From: DASTBU01 sp035711845
GTDB taxonomy: Bacteria; Acidobacteriota; Vicinamibacteria; Vicinamibacterales; 2-12-FULL-66-21
Assembly: GCA_035711845.1 (NCBI GenBank)
Contig: DASTBU010000057.1
Span: forward strand, 1 to 64,000
Direction of reading: 5' to 3'
Length of the DNA stretch: 64,000 bases
Under the pieces are notes generated by a model that saw nothing but the letters and a program-made list of their open reading frames with translations, did not search any database and was not told where the DNA came from. Each line of letters starts with the position of its first letter. Within the stretch, counting starts at the first letter, position 1. This document shows positions 8,631-16,754 of the stretch, in pieces. The position numbers were made by a program, and so were the translations under genes.

Positions 8631-8828
8631 ATACAGCAAACTGAACGCGATCGGTACTGACCGCATGATGCGACCATCCTGCCGGCAGAAATGCTCCGTT
8701 CAAGCAGCGCGGATTGCACGCGCCACATGCGGACAAATGCGGCGACGAGCGAGACCATTGCGCCTTACGCCGGTACGAAACAGACCGTTCTACGCGGTTG
8801 TCGGCCCGCCCCTGCTGGTGCGGCTCCA

Positions 8829-8954
8829 CGAATCCGACTGGACGATGAGCATTGCGACGTGATCGGTGTGATGCCGCAGGCTCTCGCGTTTCGTGACGAC
8901 CGCGTCACAATCTGGACGACGGTTGCGACCGACACCGAAAAGCAGGCAGAGTAG
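8829..8954 (+). pseudogene. scrap of an ADOP-type permease
   Basis: Forty-one codons read IRLDDEHCDVIGVMPQALAF followed by RDDRVTIWTTVATDTE. They match a segment of the permease at 33640-36084 (IRLDDRPCAVVGVMPEGFAF, then LDERVRIWTGLSIDPDD). The rest of the gene is gone. This scrap is the only recognisable content of the 430-base gap between the GntR gene and the next gene at 9062. Confidence 0.7.
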
Positions 8955-9061
8955 CAGGGGAACTCCCCGGCTCGGTGTTGCTGTCTGCACGTAATTCGTA
9001 GCGCCCTGATTGACGGGGGCGTTCCTACTTTTTTCTCGTCCTCGGTGCGCTTGGTTGTGTC

Positions 9062-9697
9062 ATGACGATTTGTAACCCTACCCTCGAAGAGTTCCTCAGA
9101 TGTGCACGGAAAGAGTTCCATTTTCTCATCGCAGAATTCGCATTTCAGGAGCAGGCATTACCGGGGCAGCGGGATGTGAATGAGTATCAGGTGCGCTATG
9201 TCAACGCGGCCACGCTGGTAAAGGTAGAGGGCATCAACTGGGGTTACGGCGTGAATACTCTGCTCGAGCCGAGGCGCCAGCCGATCTTCCGTCGCGAGAT
9301 TAGCTTCCCGCTCTGGCTGATTGTGAAGCTGAGGAGGCCGGAGCTGTACGACACGCTCGTGCCCGGGGACCAACTCGACCAGTTGGCAGCGCACGCAAAC
9401 GCTCTCAGGGAGTGCGCCACAGACGTGTTAAGAGGTGACTTCAACGTCCGCGCTCAGGTTGAACGGTTGATGAAGCAACAGATGTCAACGGGCCCACCGG
9501 AACTGGAAGAGTGGCTCTGCAGCAAAGCCATGGACTGTGCGAATGAGGCGTTTCGGTCCAAAGACTATCGCAAAGTCGTCGCCCTCCTTGGTCCGTACGA
9601 GAAACGACTGAGTCCTGCCCAGCGATTGAAGCTTGAATATGCGAAGAAGAAGTCGATCGGAGATGGAAATGCGTTCGAGCCACTTGACGGCCTATGA
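9062..9697 (+). CDS. hypothetical protein (211 aa)
   Basis: The family is not recognised. The protein looks soluble and mixed alpha/beta, with an N-terminal half containing aromatic strands (VEGINWGYGVNTLLEP, FPLWLIVKLRRPELYDTLV) and a C-terminal helical half rich in Lys, Glu and Ala (ANEAFRSKDYRKVVALLGPY) that resembles a single TPR-like hairpin. There is no signal peptide or TM segment. The codons are less GC-rich than neighbours, and no ribosome binding site is evident. It ends 22 nt before the antitoxin start, so it may be part of the same recently acquired module. Confidence 0.6.
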   Translation: MTICNPTLEEFLRCARKEFHFLIAEFAFQEQALPGQRDVNEYQVRYVNAATLVKVEGINWGYGVNTLLEPRRQPIFRREISFPLWLIVKLRRPELYDTLVPGDQLDQLAAHANALRECATDVLRGDFNVRAQVERLMKQQMSTGPPELEEWLCSKAMDCANEAFRSKDYRKVVALLGPYEKRLSPAQRLKLEYAKKKSIGDGNAFEPLDGL

Positions 9698-9704
9698 CCT
9701 TTTG

Positions 9705-9722
9705 TGACCATAATTGGTCATG
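9705..9722. promoter_or_regulatory. operator on the toxin-antitoxin start codon
   Basis: The perfect palindrome TGACCA-TAAT-TGGTCA ends at 9720, the first base of the antitoxin ATG. With no ribosome binding site in front, the transcript may be leaderless. Autorepression by the antitoxin-toxin complex is the usual arrangement. Confidence 0.5.
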
Positions 9723-9965
9723 AGTAACGTCCGCATCGCCGATCTGAAGGCGCGCCTTAGCGAACACCTGCGATCGGTGCGAAACGGCGCCACCCTGACG
9801 GTGCTCGACCGGGACACGCCGGTGGCGCGAATCGTTCCCTACACCACACAACGCCTTGAGATTCGCAAAGCGACCCGGCGCCTTCGCGATCTGAAGCTGC
9901 CAGCCAGGCCGTCGAAGCGCACCGACAGCGTCGCGCTCTTGCTGGAAGACCGACGCCAGCGATGA
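9720..9965 (+). CDS. Phd/YefM-type antitoxin
   Basis: The 81-aa protein has the Phd N-terminal DNA-binding fold (VRIADLKARLSEHLRSVRNG, then TVLDRDTPVARIVPY), followed by a basic tail of the kind that wraps the toxin. It should neutralise the PIN toxin encoded next and repress the operon through the palindrome at 9705. The ATG at 9720 is preferred over a TTG six bases earlier. It overlaps the toxin gene by 4 nt (ATGA). Confidence 0.85.
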   Translation: MSNVRIADLKARLSEHLRSVRNGATLTVLDRDTPVARIVPYTTQRLEIRKATRRLRDLKLPARPSKRTDSVALLLEDRRQR

Positions 9966-10378
9966 TCGCGTACCTCGATACCTCCGCGCTGCTGCGCATC
10001 GTGCTGCGCGAGCCGGGAGCTCTCGAGGACCTGCGCACGTATGACGGGCTCGTCTCGAGCGAATTGATCGCCGTCGAGAGTGCGCGCACCATCGATCGGC
10101 TGCGAATGCAGGGCGTGCTGACGCTGAGCGAAGCTGCTCAACGGATCAGCGCCATCCATGACTGGCTCGAAGCGATGGACCTGGTGCTGCTGCGGCCACC
10201 AGTGTTGAGCCGGGCGAGCGAGCCGATGCCGATGCCCATCGGAACGCTCGATGCCATCCACCTGGCCACGGCGCTGATTTGGCGGGAACACGTGGGAGCC
10301 ACGCCGGAGATGGCAACACACGACACCGCCCTTGCGGCAGCGGCGCGCGCTTTCGGCTTCGACGTTCGCGGCACCTGA
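9962..10378 (+). CDS. PIN-domain toxin (VapC-like ribonuclease)
   Basis: The 138-aa protein opens with the PIN signature MIAYLDTSALLRI, giving the first acidic residue (Asp6). A conserved Glu lies in ELIAVESAR, and acidic residues near the C-terminus are in TLDAIHLATAL (Asp) and ATHDTALAAAA (Asp). This set of four coordinates Mg2+ in VapC RNases, which usually cut tRNA or rRNA. The 4-nt overlap with the antitoxin gene supports coupled translation. The RNA target cannot be predicted. Confidence 0.88.
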   Translation: MIAYLDTSALLRIVLREPGALEDLRTYDGLVSSELIAVESARTIDRLRMQGVLTLSEAAQRISAIHDWLEAMDLVLLRPPVLSRASEPMPMPIGTLDAIHLATALIWREHVGATPEMATHDTALAAAARAFGFDVRGT

Positions 10379-10465
10379 GGGCAGGCAGTCCGATGCTCAT
10401 GCCGCACGGACGACCAGGTGCGGAAAACGCCCATCAGGACACGAGATCACGACCGATCCGGAGCG

Positions 10466-11845
10466 CTAACGCTCGCCGACCGGCGGGTACATCGCCGGTG
10501 GTCGATGGAAATCGACCTGTTGGATGTCGCTCCACGCGACGTACTCGGGGCGCTCGCGGCCGTCGATGAAGATCAGCACGCCGCCGTTCCCCTCACCGAG
10601 ATCGCCGGCGCGATCGAGCTGCAACTCCTCGCCGCTATGAAGGATCACTCTGGCGGTCCGGGCGCCGGGCTCTTCTTGACCAACGGGCGTAATCGAGGCG
10701 ATCAGGCCGAAAGGAATCGTGTAGTCGACGCCCTGCGACGGCGCATCGAGCGTCTCGGTCGTCTCGCTTTCGTCGAGGTCGTAGACCAGCCTGCCGGTGA
10801 GGCGCCGCCCCCCGCGGGTCGTCACACTGCCCGCGAGCGGGCGCCCCCGCGCGAAGTCGTTGTAGGCGGGCCCGCTGCCGGCAGCGCTGAAGTCGATCCG
10901 CTCGAAGGCGTCCCAAGAGACCAATACCCGGCCATAGCGCGGGTCGTCGACGTAAATCCCCCGGTTGTCGCGGCCGACTTCGCGGGTGCCGGAGAGCGCG
11001 ATCTCGCGGCCGTCGAGCAGCGTCACCATCGAGCTGTCGGCCGACTGGCGCGCGATGGAGCGGATAGTGTCGAAGCGGAGGCTGAGCGCACCGTTGCCTG
11101 TGCGGCCGTCGAGCGCATCGACGCCGACGCAGTCCTGCCGGTCCCATTGAACGAAGCCGGAGAAGTCTCCCTGCCGCGTGTGCACCCTCCCGTGCAGCCG
11201 GGCGGGAACGCCGCCCAGCCGAGCGGTGGGGAGGAGTTCGATGGCGCGGATCCGCACGCGCGATGGAGGTGGGATTCCACCGGCCCAACTCGCGAGATCG
11301 ACAAAGCCCCCCGTGCCGTCCCACACCCGCACGCCGTCGTCAAAGTCATTCGCGGCGTTGCGGTTGAGGTCGAACACGGTTCCGCTCTTGAGCGTCACCC
11401 GTACGTGACGGAGACCGCGCGCCTCGATGCGAGCGATGTCGCCGAAGCGCGCCATGAAGGGCCGGTCCAGGTCGTTCTGACGCTCCCCGAGCGGGATCTC
11501 GAATCCGAAGATTTTGATCGGGCGCTTCTCTGGCAGCCGCGCGGTTGGCGTGTAAGTGGCCCATGGGTTGTCCCCCTTGGAGCCGTTGAAGTAGTCGCCC
11601 CAGAACGCCTCCTCGTCGCCTCCGAAGCGCAGCCGCCCCAGGTATGCGGCACCGTCAGCGGTGGTGACGCGTCCGTAAAGGAAGCCCTGGTTCCCCTCCT
11701 CCGCCAAGGCTGTCGAGGAGGTGGGCGCGCGCGAGCCCGCCGCCGACGCATCGACATCCTGCTCGAGAGCCCGGTAGTTCCCGGCGAGGACGAGGAGGAC
11801 CAGCACGCTTACCAACACCGTGCCAGAGATGGCAGCTCTCTTCAT
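10466..11845 (-). CDS. hypothetical membrane-anchored or secreted beta-rich protein (459 aa)
   Basis: A hydrophobic N-terminal helix (residues 7-22, ISGTVLVSVLVLLVLAG) acts as a signal or anchor. The start at 11845 has GGAGTG 8 nt upstream; earlier in-frame codons are not credible. The body repeats a short beta motif: GRVTTADGAAYLGRLRFGGD, GRVHTRQGDFSGFVQWDRQD and GSVTTRGGRRLTGRLVYDLD, each followed by an acidic or aromatic strand and an ISSI-like IARI/IRSI element. This looks like at least three to five divergent copies of a beta-sandwich or SH3-like unit. The function is unknown. It stands alone. Confidence 0.75.
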   Translation of the reverse strand: MKRAAISGTVLVSVLVLLVLAGNYRALEQDVDASAAGSRAPTSSTALAEEGNQGFLYGRVTTADGAAYLGRLRFGGDEEAFWGDYFNGSKGDNPWATYTPTARLPEKRPIKIFGFEIPLGERQNDLDRPFMARFGDIARIEARGLRHVRVTLKSGTVFDLNRNAANDFDDGVRVWDGTGGFVDLASWAGGIPPPSRVRIRAIELLPTARLGGVPARLHGRVHTRQGDFSGFVQWDRQDCVGVDALDGRTGNGALSLRFDTIRSIARQSADSSMVTLLDGREIALSGTREVGRDNRGIYVDDPRYGRVLVSWDAFERIDFSAAGSGPAYNDFARGRPLAGSVTTRGGRRLTGRLVYDLDESETTETLDAPSQGVDYTIPFGLIASITPVGQEEPGARTARVILHSGEELQLDRAGDLGEGNGGVLIFIDGRERPEYVAWSDIQQVDFHRPPAMYPPVGER

Positions 11846-12441
11846 GGTCGACACTCCGCGAAAGGCCATCGGCAATATGCCTCGTCCCCTGGAAGGGTAA
11901 GCCCACCACCGAACGCGGGCGGGAAGGCGCGTCGCCACGTGAAGCTCATGCCAGATATCGTTGAGTGTGTCCACGATCCCTCCGCAGGAAGTCTCGGCTA
12001 CCGGGCGGCGGAAGTCCTCAGGGGCGCGTGAGCGGTTTGTGAGATCTTCGTGATATCGGCGGACGCGACCAGGGCGCGGGCTCAGCTTGCCTCGGTAGCG
12101 AGAACTGCCTGCGCGTCCTCGATCAGGGCGTTCCTGGGCCCTTGTCCAGAGTCCCTCTGAGGCTCAGCATGCCCGCCGAACGACGTTGCAAAAACAGGGC
12201 ATGTTGTCCGAGCCCGTCCATCAACTGCGCGCCCTTCTGGCGTGTTTCGCCTTGAAATCTCTATTGCGACTTGAAACACCGGGCAGTCGGATCGGCGCCG
12301 GCACGTCATGCAATTCCGTCCGGTTTCCTGAAGTTCCATAGGTAGCCAACCGGATCGGGTGTTGCTCTTTGCTTGGTGCGGACGTGGACACGCGAGTGCA
12401 CGGCCGCGCCAACGCAGGAGGCGACGAAAGATGGAGGCAAC
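11846..12441. other. intergenic stretch with a weak sigma-54-like site
   Basis: Nearly 600 bases hold no convincing gene. At 12351-12366 the sequence CGGATCGGGTGTTGCT has GG and GC spaced as in sigma-54 promoters (GG-N10-GC) and a perfect TTGCT, but only four of seven bases of the -24 block. It lies 76 nt before the first gene of the island. Confidence 0.3.
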
Positions 12442-12726
12442 GTGAACGACCCACGCGTTATCGAGTACCAGAAACGAGCTGCAATGCTCCAGCCCGTGCC
12501 CTTGTCTCTGCTGGAGCGGCTACATCGGCCTGCAGCGGAACGGAGAGACGCGGCAAGTGCGCGCGCCGTGGACGATGTTGTCGAGGGTTCGTTCCCGGCG
12601 AGTGACCCGCCACCGTGGACATCCAGTATCGTGCGCCCGGCGCCAGACAATCACCGCCCTCCACGCGGCGCCGCTGCGGCTGCAACCCTGCGCGCACTGG
12701 CACGACGGGTGGCCTCTTTCTTCTAA
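12442..12726 (+). CDS. small protein with a SFPASDPP motif (94 aa)
   Basis: The GTG start at 12442 has a strong ribosome binding site (GGAGG, 4 nt away). The central segment AVDDVVEGSFPASDPPPWTS matches a short motif (acidic helix, then SFPASDPP.W) found in small uncharacterised bacterial proteins; I know no function for it. The N-terminus is helical and basic (IEYQKRAAMLQPVPLSLLER) and the tail is Arg/Ala-rich. It is the first of a run of forward genes with stress-related members, 10 nt before the next gene. Confidence 0.6.
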   Translation: MNDPRVIEYQKRAAMLQPVPLSLLERLHRPAAERRDAASARAVDDVVEGSFPASDPPPWTSSIVRPAPDNHRPPRGAAAAATLRALARRVASFF

Positions 12727-12736
12727 AGGCAGAACG

Positions 12737-13081
12737 ATGCGACTGATCGTCGAGGACGACGCCAAGCAATTCGATCAACAGACGCGTGCATACGCGGAGT
12801 ACCGGGCGTTCTCGAGCCTTATGGGCGACGACGATTCAATCGAGGACGTCACGCTCACGCTCGCCCGGCGGTCGGCCGAGGCGTCCGAAGACGACGGAAG
12901 GGTCGCGTGTACGATCGCGGTCCGATTAGGGTCGGGTGCAGTTGCAGAGGCCCGGGCCGTCGCACGCCACGCCTATGCCGCCATTGACAGGGCCGTGTCA
13001 CTCGTCCGTCGGAGTCTGCCGATCGCGGCTGGAACGCCAATCGGCGCCCGGAGCGTGTCCGCCAGTCGTGAAAGCGCATAG
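12737..13081 (+). CDS. ribosome hibernation factor-like protein (HPF/YfiA fold, 114 aa)
   Basis: The protein follows the S30AE pattern: a helix with AYAEYRAFSSL, an acidic edge strand (SIEDVTLTLARRS), a central strand (GRVACTIAVRLGSG) and the closing helix HAYAAIDRAVSLVRRSL, which is the most diagnostic part. Such proteins bind the 30S decoding site and silence ribosomes in starvation. The similarity is weak in the first 40 residues, so a distant or specialised relative is likely. The ATG at 12737 has AAAGG in front. A second hibernation-like gene lies at 15371. Confidence 0.6.
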   Translation: MRLIVEDDAKQFDQQTRAYAEYRAFSSLMGDDDSIEDVTLTLARRSAEASEDDGRVACTIAVRLGSGAVAEARAVARHAYAAIDRAVSLVRRSLPIAAGTPIGARSVSASRESA

Positions 13082-13095
13082 GAGCTCCGATTCGG

Positions 13096-13113
13096 GAGCG
13101 TCTGCGGACGCTC
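13096..13113 (+). terminator. GC hairpin after the first hibernation-like gene
   Basis: GAGCGTC and GACGCTC form a 7-bp stem around a TGCG loop, 15 nt behind the stop. There is no T-run, so it is at best a weak terminator or an RNA-stabilising hairpin. Confidence 0.3.
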
Positions 13114-13199
13114 GCGGCCGGCACGTTACAGAATGAAACGCCAGCATCAAACTGAAACGCTGTCGCTGCCCCCACATGGCTTTACCTTCCAATTTCAGG

Positions 13200-13215
13200 T
13201 GGCCCGGAAGTTGCT
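13200..13215 (+). promoter_or_regulatory. sigma-54-type promoter
   Basis: TGGCCCGGAAGTTGCT matches the consensus TGGCACG-N4-TTGCW in all fixed positions but one, with GG and GC exactly ten bases apart. It points at the dehydrogenase gene 344 nt downstream, or at a small reading frame at 13328. No enhancer-binding activator gene is in the window. Confidence 0.55.
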
Positions 13216-13327
13216 GAATATCCAGCCGAGCGCGATCCCAGCCGGTTGATGTCGGCATCTCGCGTCCTGATCATGCGGCTTTCCTGCTTTCCCTTGTTCG
13301 GCGCGCGCCTCAGTCACGGAGGTGTCG

Positions 13328-13474
13328 ATGGCGCGAATCGCACGAGCCGCCACTCCTGGCGGGCGTCGCGGTTCGCGCCTACGCCTCACGGCACCGACTC
13401 CGTCCGTCCTTCCCTGCCATAGGTCCGCGACCCAGGTCGACCTGATCGACGCAGGGTCGCGGCACCTCGTGTGA
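13328..13474 (+). CDS. possible 48-aa basic peptide
   Basis: An ATG with a near-perfect ribosome binding site (GGAGG, 5 nt away) opens a 48-codon frame rich in Arg, Ala and Thr. It sits inside the 477-base gap before the dehydrogenase gene, about 100 nt behind the predicted sigma-54 start point. There is no recognised domain. Composition alone does not separate it from chance in such GC-rich DNA. Confidence 0.2.
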   Translation: MARIARAATPGGRRGSRLRLTAPTPSVLPCHRSATQVDLIDAGSRHLV

Positions 13475-13558
13475 GCGGGCGCCGGCGACGCGTATTCCCA
13501 TCGTTGCATCGGAGCGCGGCACAAAGTGTCGTGCGTTCTTTCGAAGGAGACAGTCATC

Positions 13559-14878
13559 GTGAATGGTTCGTTGACGACGCTGGACAGCCGCGACACCGAT
13601 CGCGTGAGAACACCGCTGGGCGAAGTGCAAGCGCAGTTCGATCGGGCAGCTCAGAGGCTCGGACTGGATTCTGGAACCAGGCAGTTGCTGCGGTCGCCAT
13701 TGCGCGAACACCGCGTCGCGGTACCCGTGCGTATGGACGACGGCAGTACGACGGTGTTCAACGGCATCCGCGTTCAACACAACGACGCACGAGGGCCGTT
13801 CAAGGGCGGGATACGGTTTCACCCGTCCGCGGACGCGGACGATGTGCGCGCCCTCGCGATGCTGATGACATGGAAATGCGCCGTTGTCGATCTGCCCCTT
13901 GGCGGCGCGAAGGGGGCGATCGTGTGCGATGCGAGGAGCTTGAGCGTCGCTGAGCAGGAACGCCTGTGCAGAGGGTGGGTGCGACAGATGGCCCAGAATC
14001 TGGGACCGGCGATCGACGTACCAGCACCTGACGTGATGACGTCGGCTCAGCACATGCTCTGGATGCTCGACGAGTTCGAGACGATTTTCCGAGCCAAGGC
14101 TCCGGCATTCATCACCGGCAAACCGGTGGGGCTCGGCGGTTCTCCCGGCCGTTCAGAGGCGACTGGCTATGGCGTGGTCGCCGTGCTCCTCGAAGCACTG
14201 ACGCGGCTCGGTCTTGAACCGAAGGGGGCGACGGCCAGCATTCAGGGATTCGGCAACGTCGCGCAACACGCGGCAAAGCGTTTCGTGCGTTCGGGCGGGA
14301 CGCTCATCGCCGTCTCGTCATGGGATGCCGGAGACCGGCAGGCCTATACGTTTCGCAAGGCCTCGGGTGTGGATCCCGGCGACCTCTCGCAGTTGACCGA
14401 CAGGTTCGGGACCATCAATCGCCTCGAGGCTGCCGGACGAGGTTACGAGGTCCTTCCAGGGTCCGCATGGCTCGAACAGGACGTCGACGTGCTCGTGCCG
14501 GCGGCGCTGGAGAACCAGATCACGGCGGCGAACGCGCCGCGCATCCACGGTCGCGTGCGCGTCATCGCCGAGGCGGCGAACAAGCCGACGACCTCCGACG
14601 CGAGTCTCCTCCTCGAGGAGCGCGGCGTGGTCGTGATCCCGGACATCGTGGCGAACGCCGGAGGTGTGACCTGCAGCTATTTCGAGCAGGTCCAGGGCCA
14701 GTCCAACTACTACTGGACCCGCGAAGACGTGCTCCGAAAGGTCGACGCGCGCATGACGTCGGCGTTCGCGGACGTACACGAGCGAGCCGAGCGCGAGCAG
14801 GTGTCCCTGCGCGACGGAGCCTATCTGATTGCTGTCGAACGCGTCGCGCACGCGTGCCGCGAGAGGGGGTGGGTGTGA
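13559..14878 (+). CDS. Glu/Leu/Phe/Val dehydrogenase family protein (probable glutamate dehydrogenase)
   Basis: The 439-aa length suits the hexameric family. The substrate-binding region carries PFKGGIRF (Lys82), TWKCAVVDLPLGG (Lys106) and the catalytic GGAKGAI (Lys118). The C-terminal half has a Rossmann NAD(P) motif (QGFGNVAQHAAKRF) and the SCSYFE segment typical of the family (GGVTCSYFEQVQ). It catalyses oxidative deamination of glutamate, or a related amino acid, to the 2-oxo acid. The GTG start at 13559 follows AAGGAG. Here it lies among hibernation-like genes, which suggests a role in starvation nitrogen or carbon balance; this is inference. Confidence 0.92.
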   Translation: MNGSLTTLDSRDTDRVRTPLGEVQAQFDRAAQRLGLDSGTRQLLRSPLREHRVAVPVRMDDGSTTVFNGIRVQHNDARGPFKGGIRFHPSADADDVRALAMLMTWKCAVVDLPLGGAKGAIVCDARSLSVAEQERLCRGWVRQMAQNLGPAIDVPAPDVMTSAQHMLWMLDEFETIFRAKAPAFITGKPVGLGGSPGRSEATGYGVVAVLLEALTRLGLEPKGATASIQGFGNVAQHAAKRFVRSGGTLIAVSSWDAGDRQAYTFRKASGVDPGDLSQLTDRFGTINRLEAAGRGYEVLPGSAWLEQDVDVLVPAALENQITAANAPRIHGRVRVIAEAANKPTTSDASLLLEERGVVVIPDIVANAGGVTCSYFEQVQGQSNYYWTREDVLRKVDARMTSAFADVHERAEREQVSLRDGAYLIAVERVAHACRERGWV

Positions 14879-14879
14879 C

Positions 14880-15269
14880 ATGAATCTCTACGCAATGCTC
14901 GGCTCCGGTCTTGGAACGGATGAAGCGGCGTCGCTCGGTGCCCGTCTGTCGGCATGGCACGACGCGATGGTCGCGCACGAACGCCGGCTTCGGACGGGCA
15001 GCACCAACGATCGCTGCGACGACGAGTGCCCGCACGCCGAGGCGCGCGCGCTGTGGTCCGAAGCGGTCGCCACGTTCGGCTCGCGTGCCTCCGAGCTGAC
15101 ATTCCTGCGCTCGCGCGCGAACGACACTACTCGCCGCGGGAGAACTGGCACCGCAGGACGAGCGGTCCACTCAGAAGCGGCGGCTAGAACGAGTGGCAGA
15201 TCGGAGACGACACGGAATGCCGCGCTGGCGGCAACCTCGCGCACGGCTCGCGTGGCCGCGGAGCTGTGA
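14880..15269 (+). CDS. small protein with a Cys-Cys-His motif (129 aa)
   Basis: The start lies one base behind the dehydrogenase stop. The first 85 residues look folded: a helix (RLSAWHDAMVAHERRLRTG), a possible metal-binding CDDECPH, then EARALWSEAVATFGSRASEL and TFLRSRA. The last 45 residues are low-complexity Arg/Thr/Ala and may be disordered. No family is recognised. Position and direction suggest co-expression with the dehydrogenase. Confidence 0.55.
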   Translation: MNLYAMLGSGLGTDEAASLGARLSAWHDAMVAHERRLRTGSTNDRCDDECPHAEARALWSEAVATFGSRASELTFLRSRANDTTRRGRTGTAGRAVHSEAAARTSGRSETTRNAALAATSRTARVAAEL

Positions 15270-15370
15270 GTCGTGACGCTTCGACAGGCACTCGGTGGCG
15301 ACGCCCGCCGCGTTCATGAACCGTCGACGAGCTGCTGGACAGCGAAGTCGAGAAACCGGAGTGAACTCAC

Positions 15371-15721
15371 ATGATCGAAGCAGCACGGCCGACATTCCCC
15401 GTTCAGGTCCGGACTGGATGGCGGGATTACTCACCCGCCTTGCGCTGGTATGGCGCCGAGACACTCAAAGCCGCACTGGAGACGTACGCCTCGCGAATCC
15501 GGTCGGTGAGCCTGCGCATCACAGACCATGACGCCGATGGCTTCGATGGCAAAACCTGCGCGATCGAGGTGGCGCTCAGGCCGTTCGGGTCCGCCTCGGC
15601 CTCCTGTACCGGCGCGGACCTTCACCAAACCGTCGATTGCGCAACGGAGCGTGTGCTCGCGAACCTACGGCGTCGCATCGACGCCGAAGCGGCCGCCGAG
15701 CCAGTCGCGCGCATTGCATGA
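15371..15721 (+). CDS. second ribosome hibernation factor-like protein (116 aa)
   Basis: The predicted order of elements again resembles the S30AE fold: strand (PTFPVQVRTG), helix (ETLKAALETYASRI), edge strand (SVSLRITDHD), central strand (KTCAIEVALRPFGS) and the C-terminal helix (DLHQTVDCATERVLANLRRR). The AID motif of the helix is replaced by TVDCATERVL. The start has GGAGTG upstream. It could bind ribosomes or be a fold relative with another role. It is the second such gene within 3 kb. Confidence 0.55.
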   Translation: MIEAARPTFPVQVRTGWRDYSPALRWYGAETLKAALETYASRIRSVSLRITDHDADGFDGKTCAIEVALRPFGSASASCTGADLHQTVDCATERVLANLRRRIDAEAAAEPVARIA

Positions 15722-15862
15722 ACCGCTCGAGTTCAGCGCCGGCTGGTCGCTCGAGAACGCGGATCAATCGCGTGCACTACTGTCTCGTCCCGTGTCCGTG
15801 GCCTTGCGTCGCCTCGTGCGAAGTGCTCCACGCAGCGCGGCGACGGTCGAAGCGAGCGAAGC

Positions 15863-16603
15863 ATGTTAGCCTCACTGTTGCGACCACGAACGATGGCCGA
15901 TCGCGAGCAGCTGGTGATCGCCCCACATCATCCCGACCGACTCAACCGGCCGCCGGCAAGGCTCGGCGCGGTCAATCATGAGCGGTTTCAGCAGACATTG
16001 GCATGGAATGTATTCCGGACGCTGGAATTGCTCGCGCCCGCGTTCTGGCTCCGCCGGTTTCATGTCCGCCTCACCGGTGACGAACCGCCGCCGGCGCCGC
16101 AGATGCTGCATGTCTCACTGTGGCGGTCACTGCCGCTGCCGCCAATCCAACGCATCGACGGGGCACGCGGGGACGAGGTCGTGGATATCATCATCGAAAC
16201 GGAGCACGCGGTGTGGACGCTGTTTGCCGCGAGTGGCCGCAATCGCGAGAACCACGAGAAGGAGACGGTTGCTCGGCTCATCGATGCGGGCGCGTGGCTG
16301 GCGGGCGCACGGCGGCATTACGGCGGGGTGATCGAGACTGAAGTCACGGACGCATCGTTCGGCGGGGTGCTGAAGAGCCGATACTCGCGCTCTCGCGAGA
16401 GCGTCACGCTGCGGTCCGCCAGTCGCGGACCTGCGAGGCCCACGTTGAGCGGTTGGGGCGCCCTTCGGTGGACCGACATGGCCGCCCTCCTGCACGAATG
16501 TGAGGATGCGCACAACCTGTCCCCAATCGAACGTGCGCTTGCCCGGAACGCCGTCGGGTGGTTGCGGGATGTGGGCATCGAACCCTCCGCGCCGTCGCGC
16601 TGA
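15863..16603 (+). CDS. hypothetical protein, possibly with a PD-(D/E)XK-like core (246 aa)
   Basis: No family is recognised with confidence. The middle (DEVVDIIIETEHAVWTLFAA, residues 107-126) has the D...ExE strand pattern seen in nuclease-like PD-(D/E)XK proteins, followed by a helix (ETVARLIDAGAWLAGARRHY) and a strand (GGVIETEV), but the catalytic Lys is not obvious. The C-terminus has a helix (LRWTDMAALLHECEDAHN) that could pack on it. No signal peptide or TM. An in-frame ATG at 15893 is an equally good start; neither has a ribosome binding site. It closes the stress-like gene run. Confidence 0.6.
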   Translation: MLASLLRPRTMADREQLVIAPHHPDRLNRPPARLGAVNHERFQQTLAWNVFRTLELLAPAFWLRRFHVRLTGDEPPPAPQMLHVSLWRSLPLPPIQRIDGARGDEVVDIIIETEHAVWTLFAASGRNRENHEKETVARLIDAGAWLAGARRHYGGVIETEVTDASFGGVLKSRYSRSRESVTLRSASRGPARPTLSGWGALRWTDMAALLHECEDAHNLSPIERALARNAVGWLRDVGIEPSAPSR

Positions 16604-16754
16604 CGCGCATTCCCCCCGGTCAGCGCCAAGAGGGCGCGGTCGGTCAACACAGACCGTAGCTGGCGCAGAACTTCAGGTCTGCGATCGATAGAACACACCC
16701 GCTGTCGCCTGCGACCGACGATTGACGACTGCGATATCTTCAGTCAGGGGTTGA

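Noticed and set aside
12176..12196. Possible sigma-54 site around GACGTTGCA
   Set aside because: The upstream GG element is not at the required spacing.
12082..12339. Reverse frame with a CMTCRRRSDCP cluster
   Set aside because: It has no ribosome binding site and no wider pattern; the cluster is likely chance.
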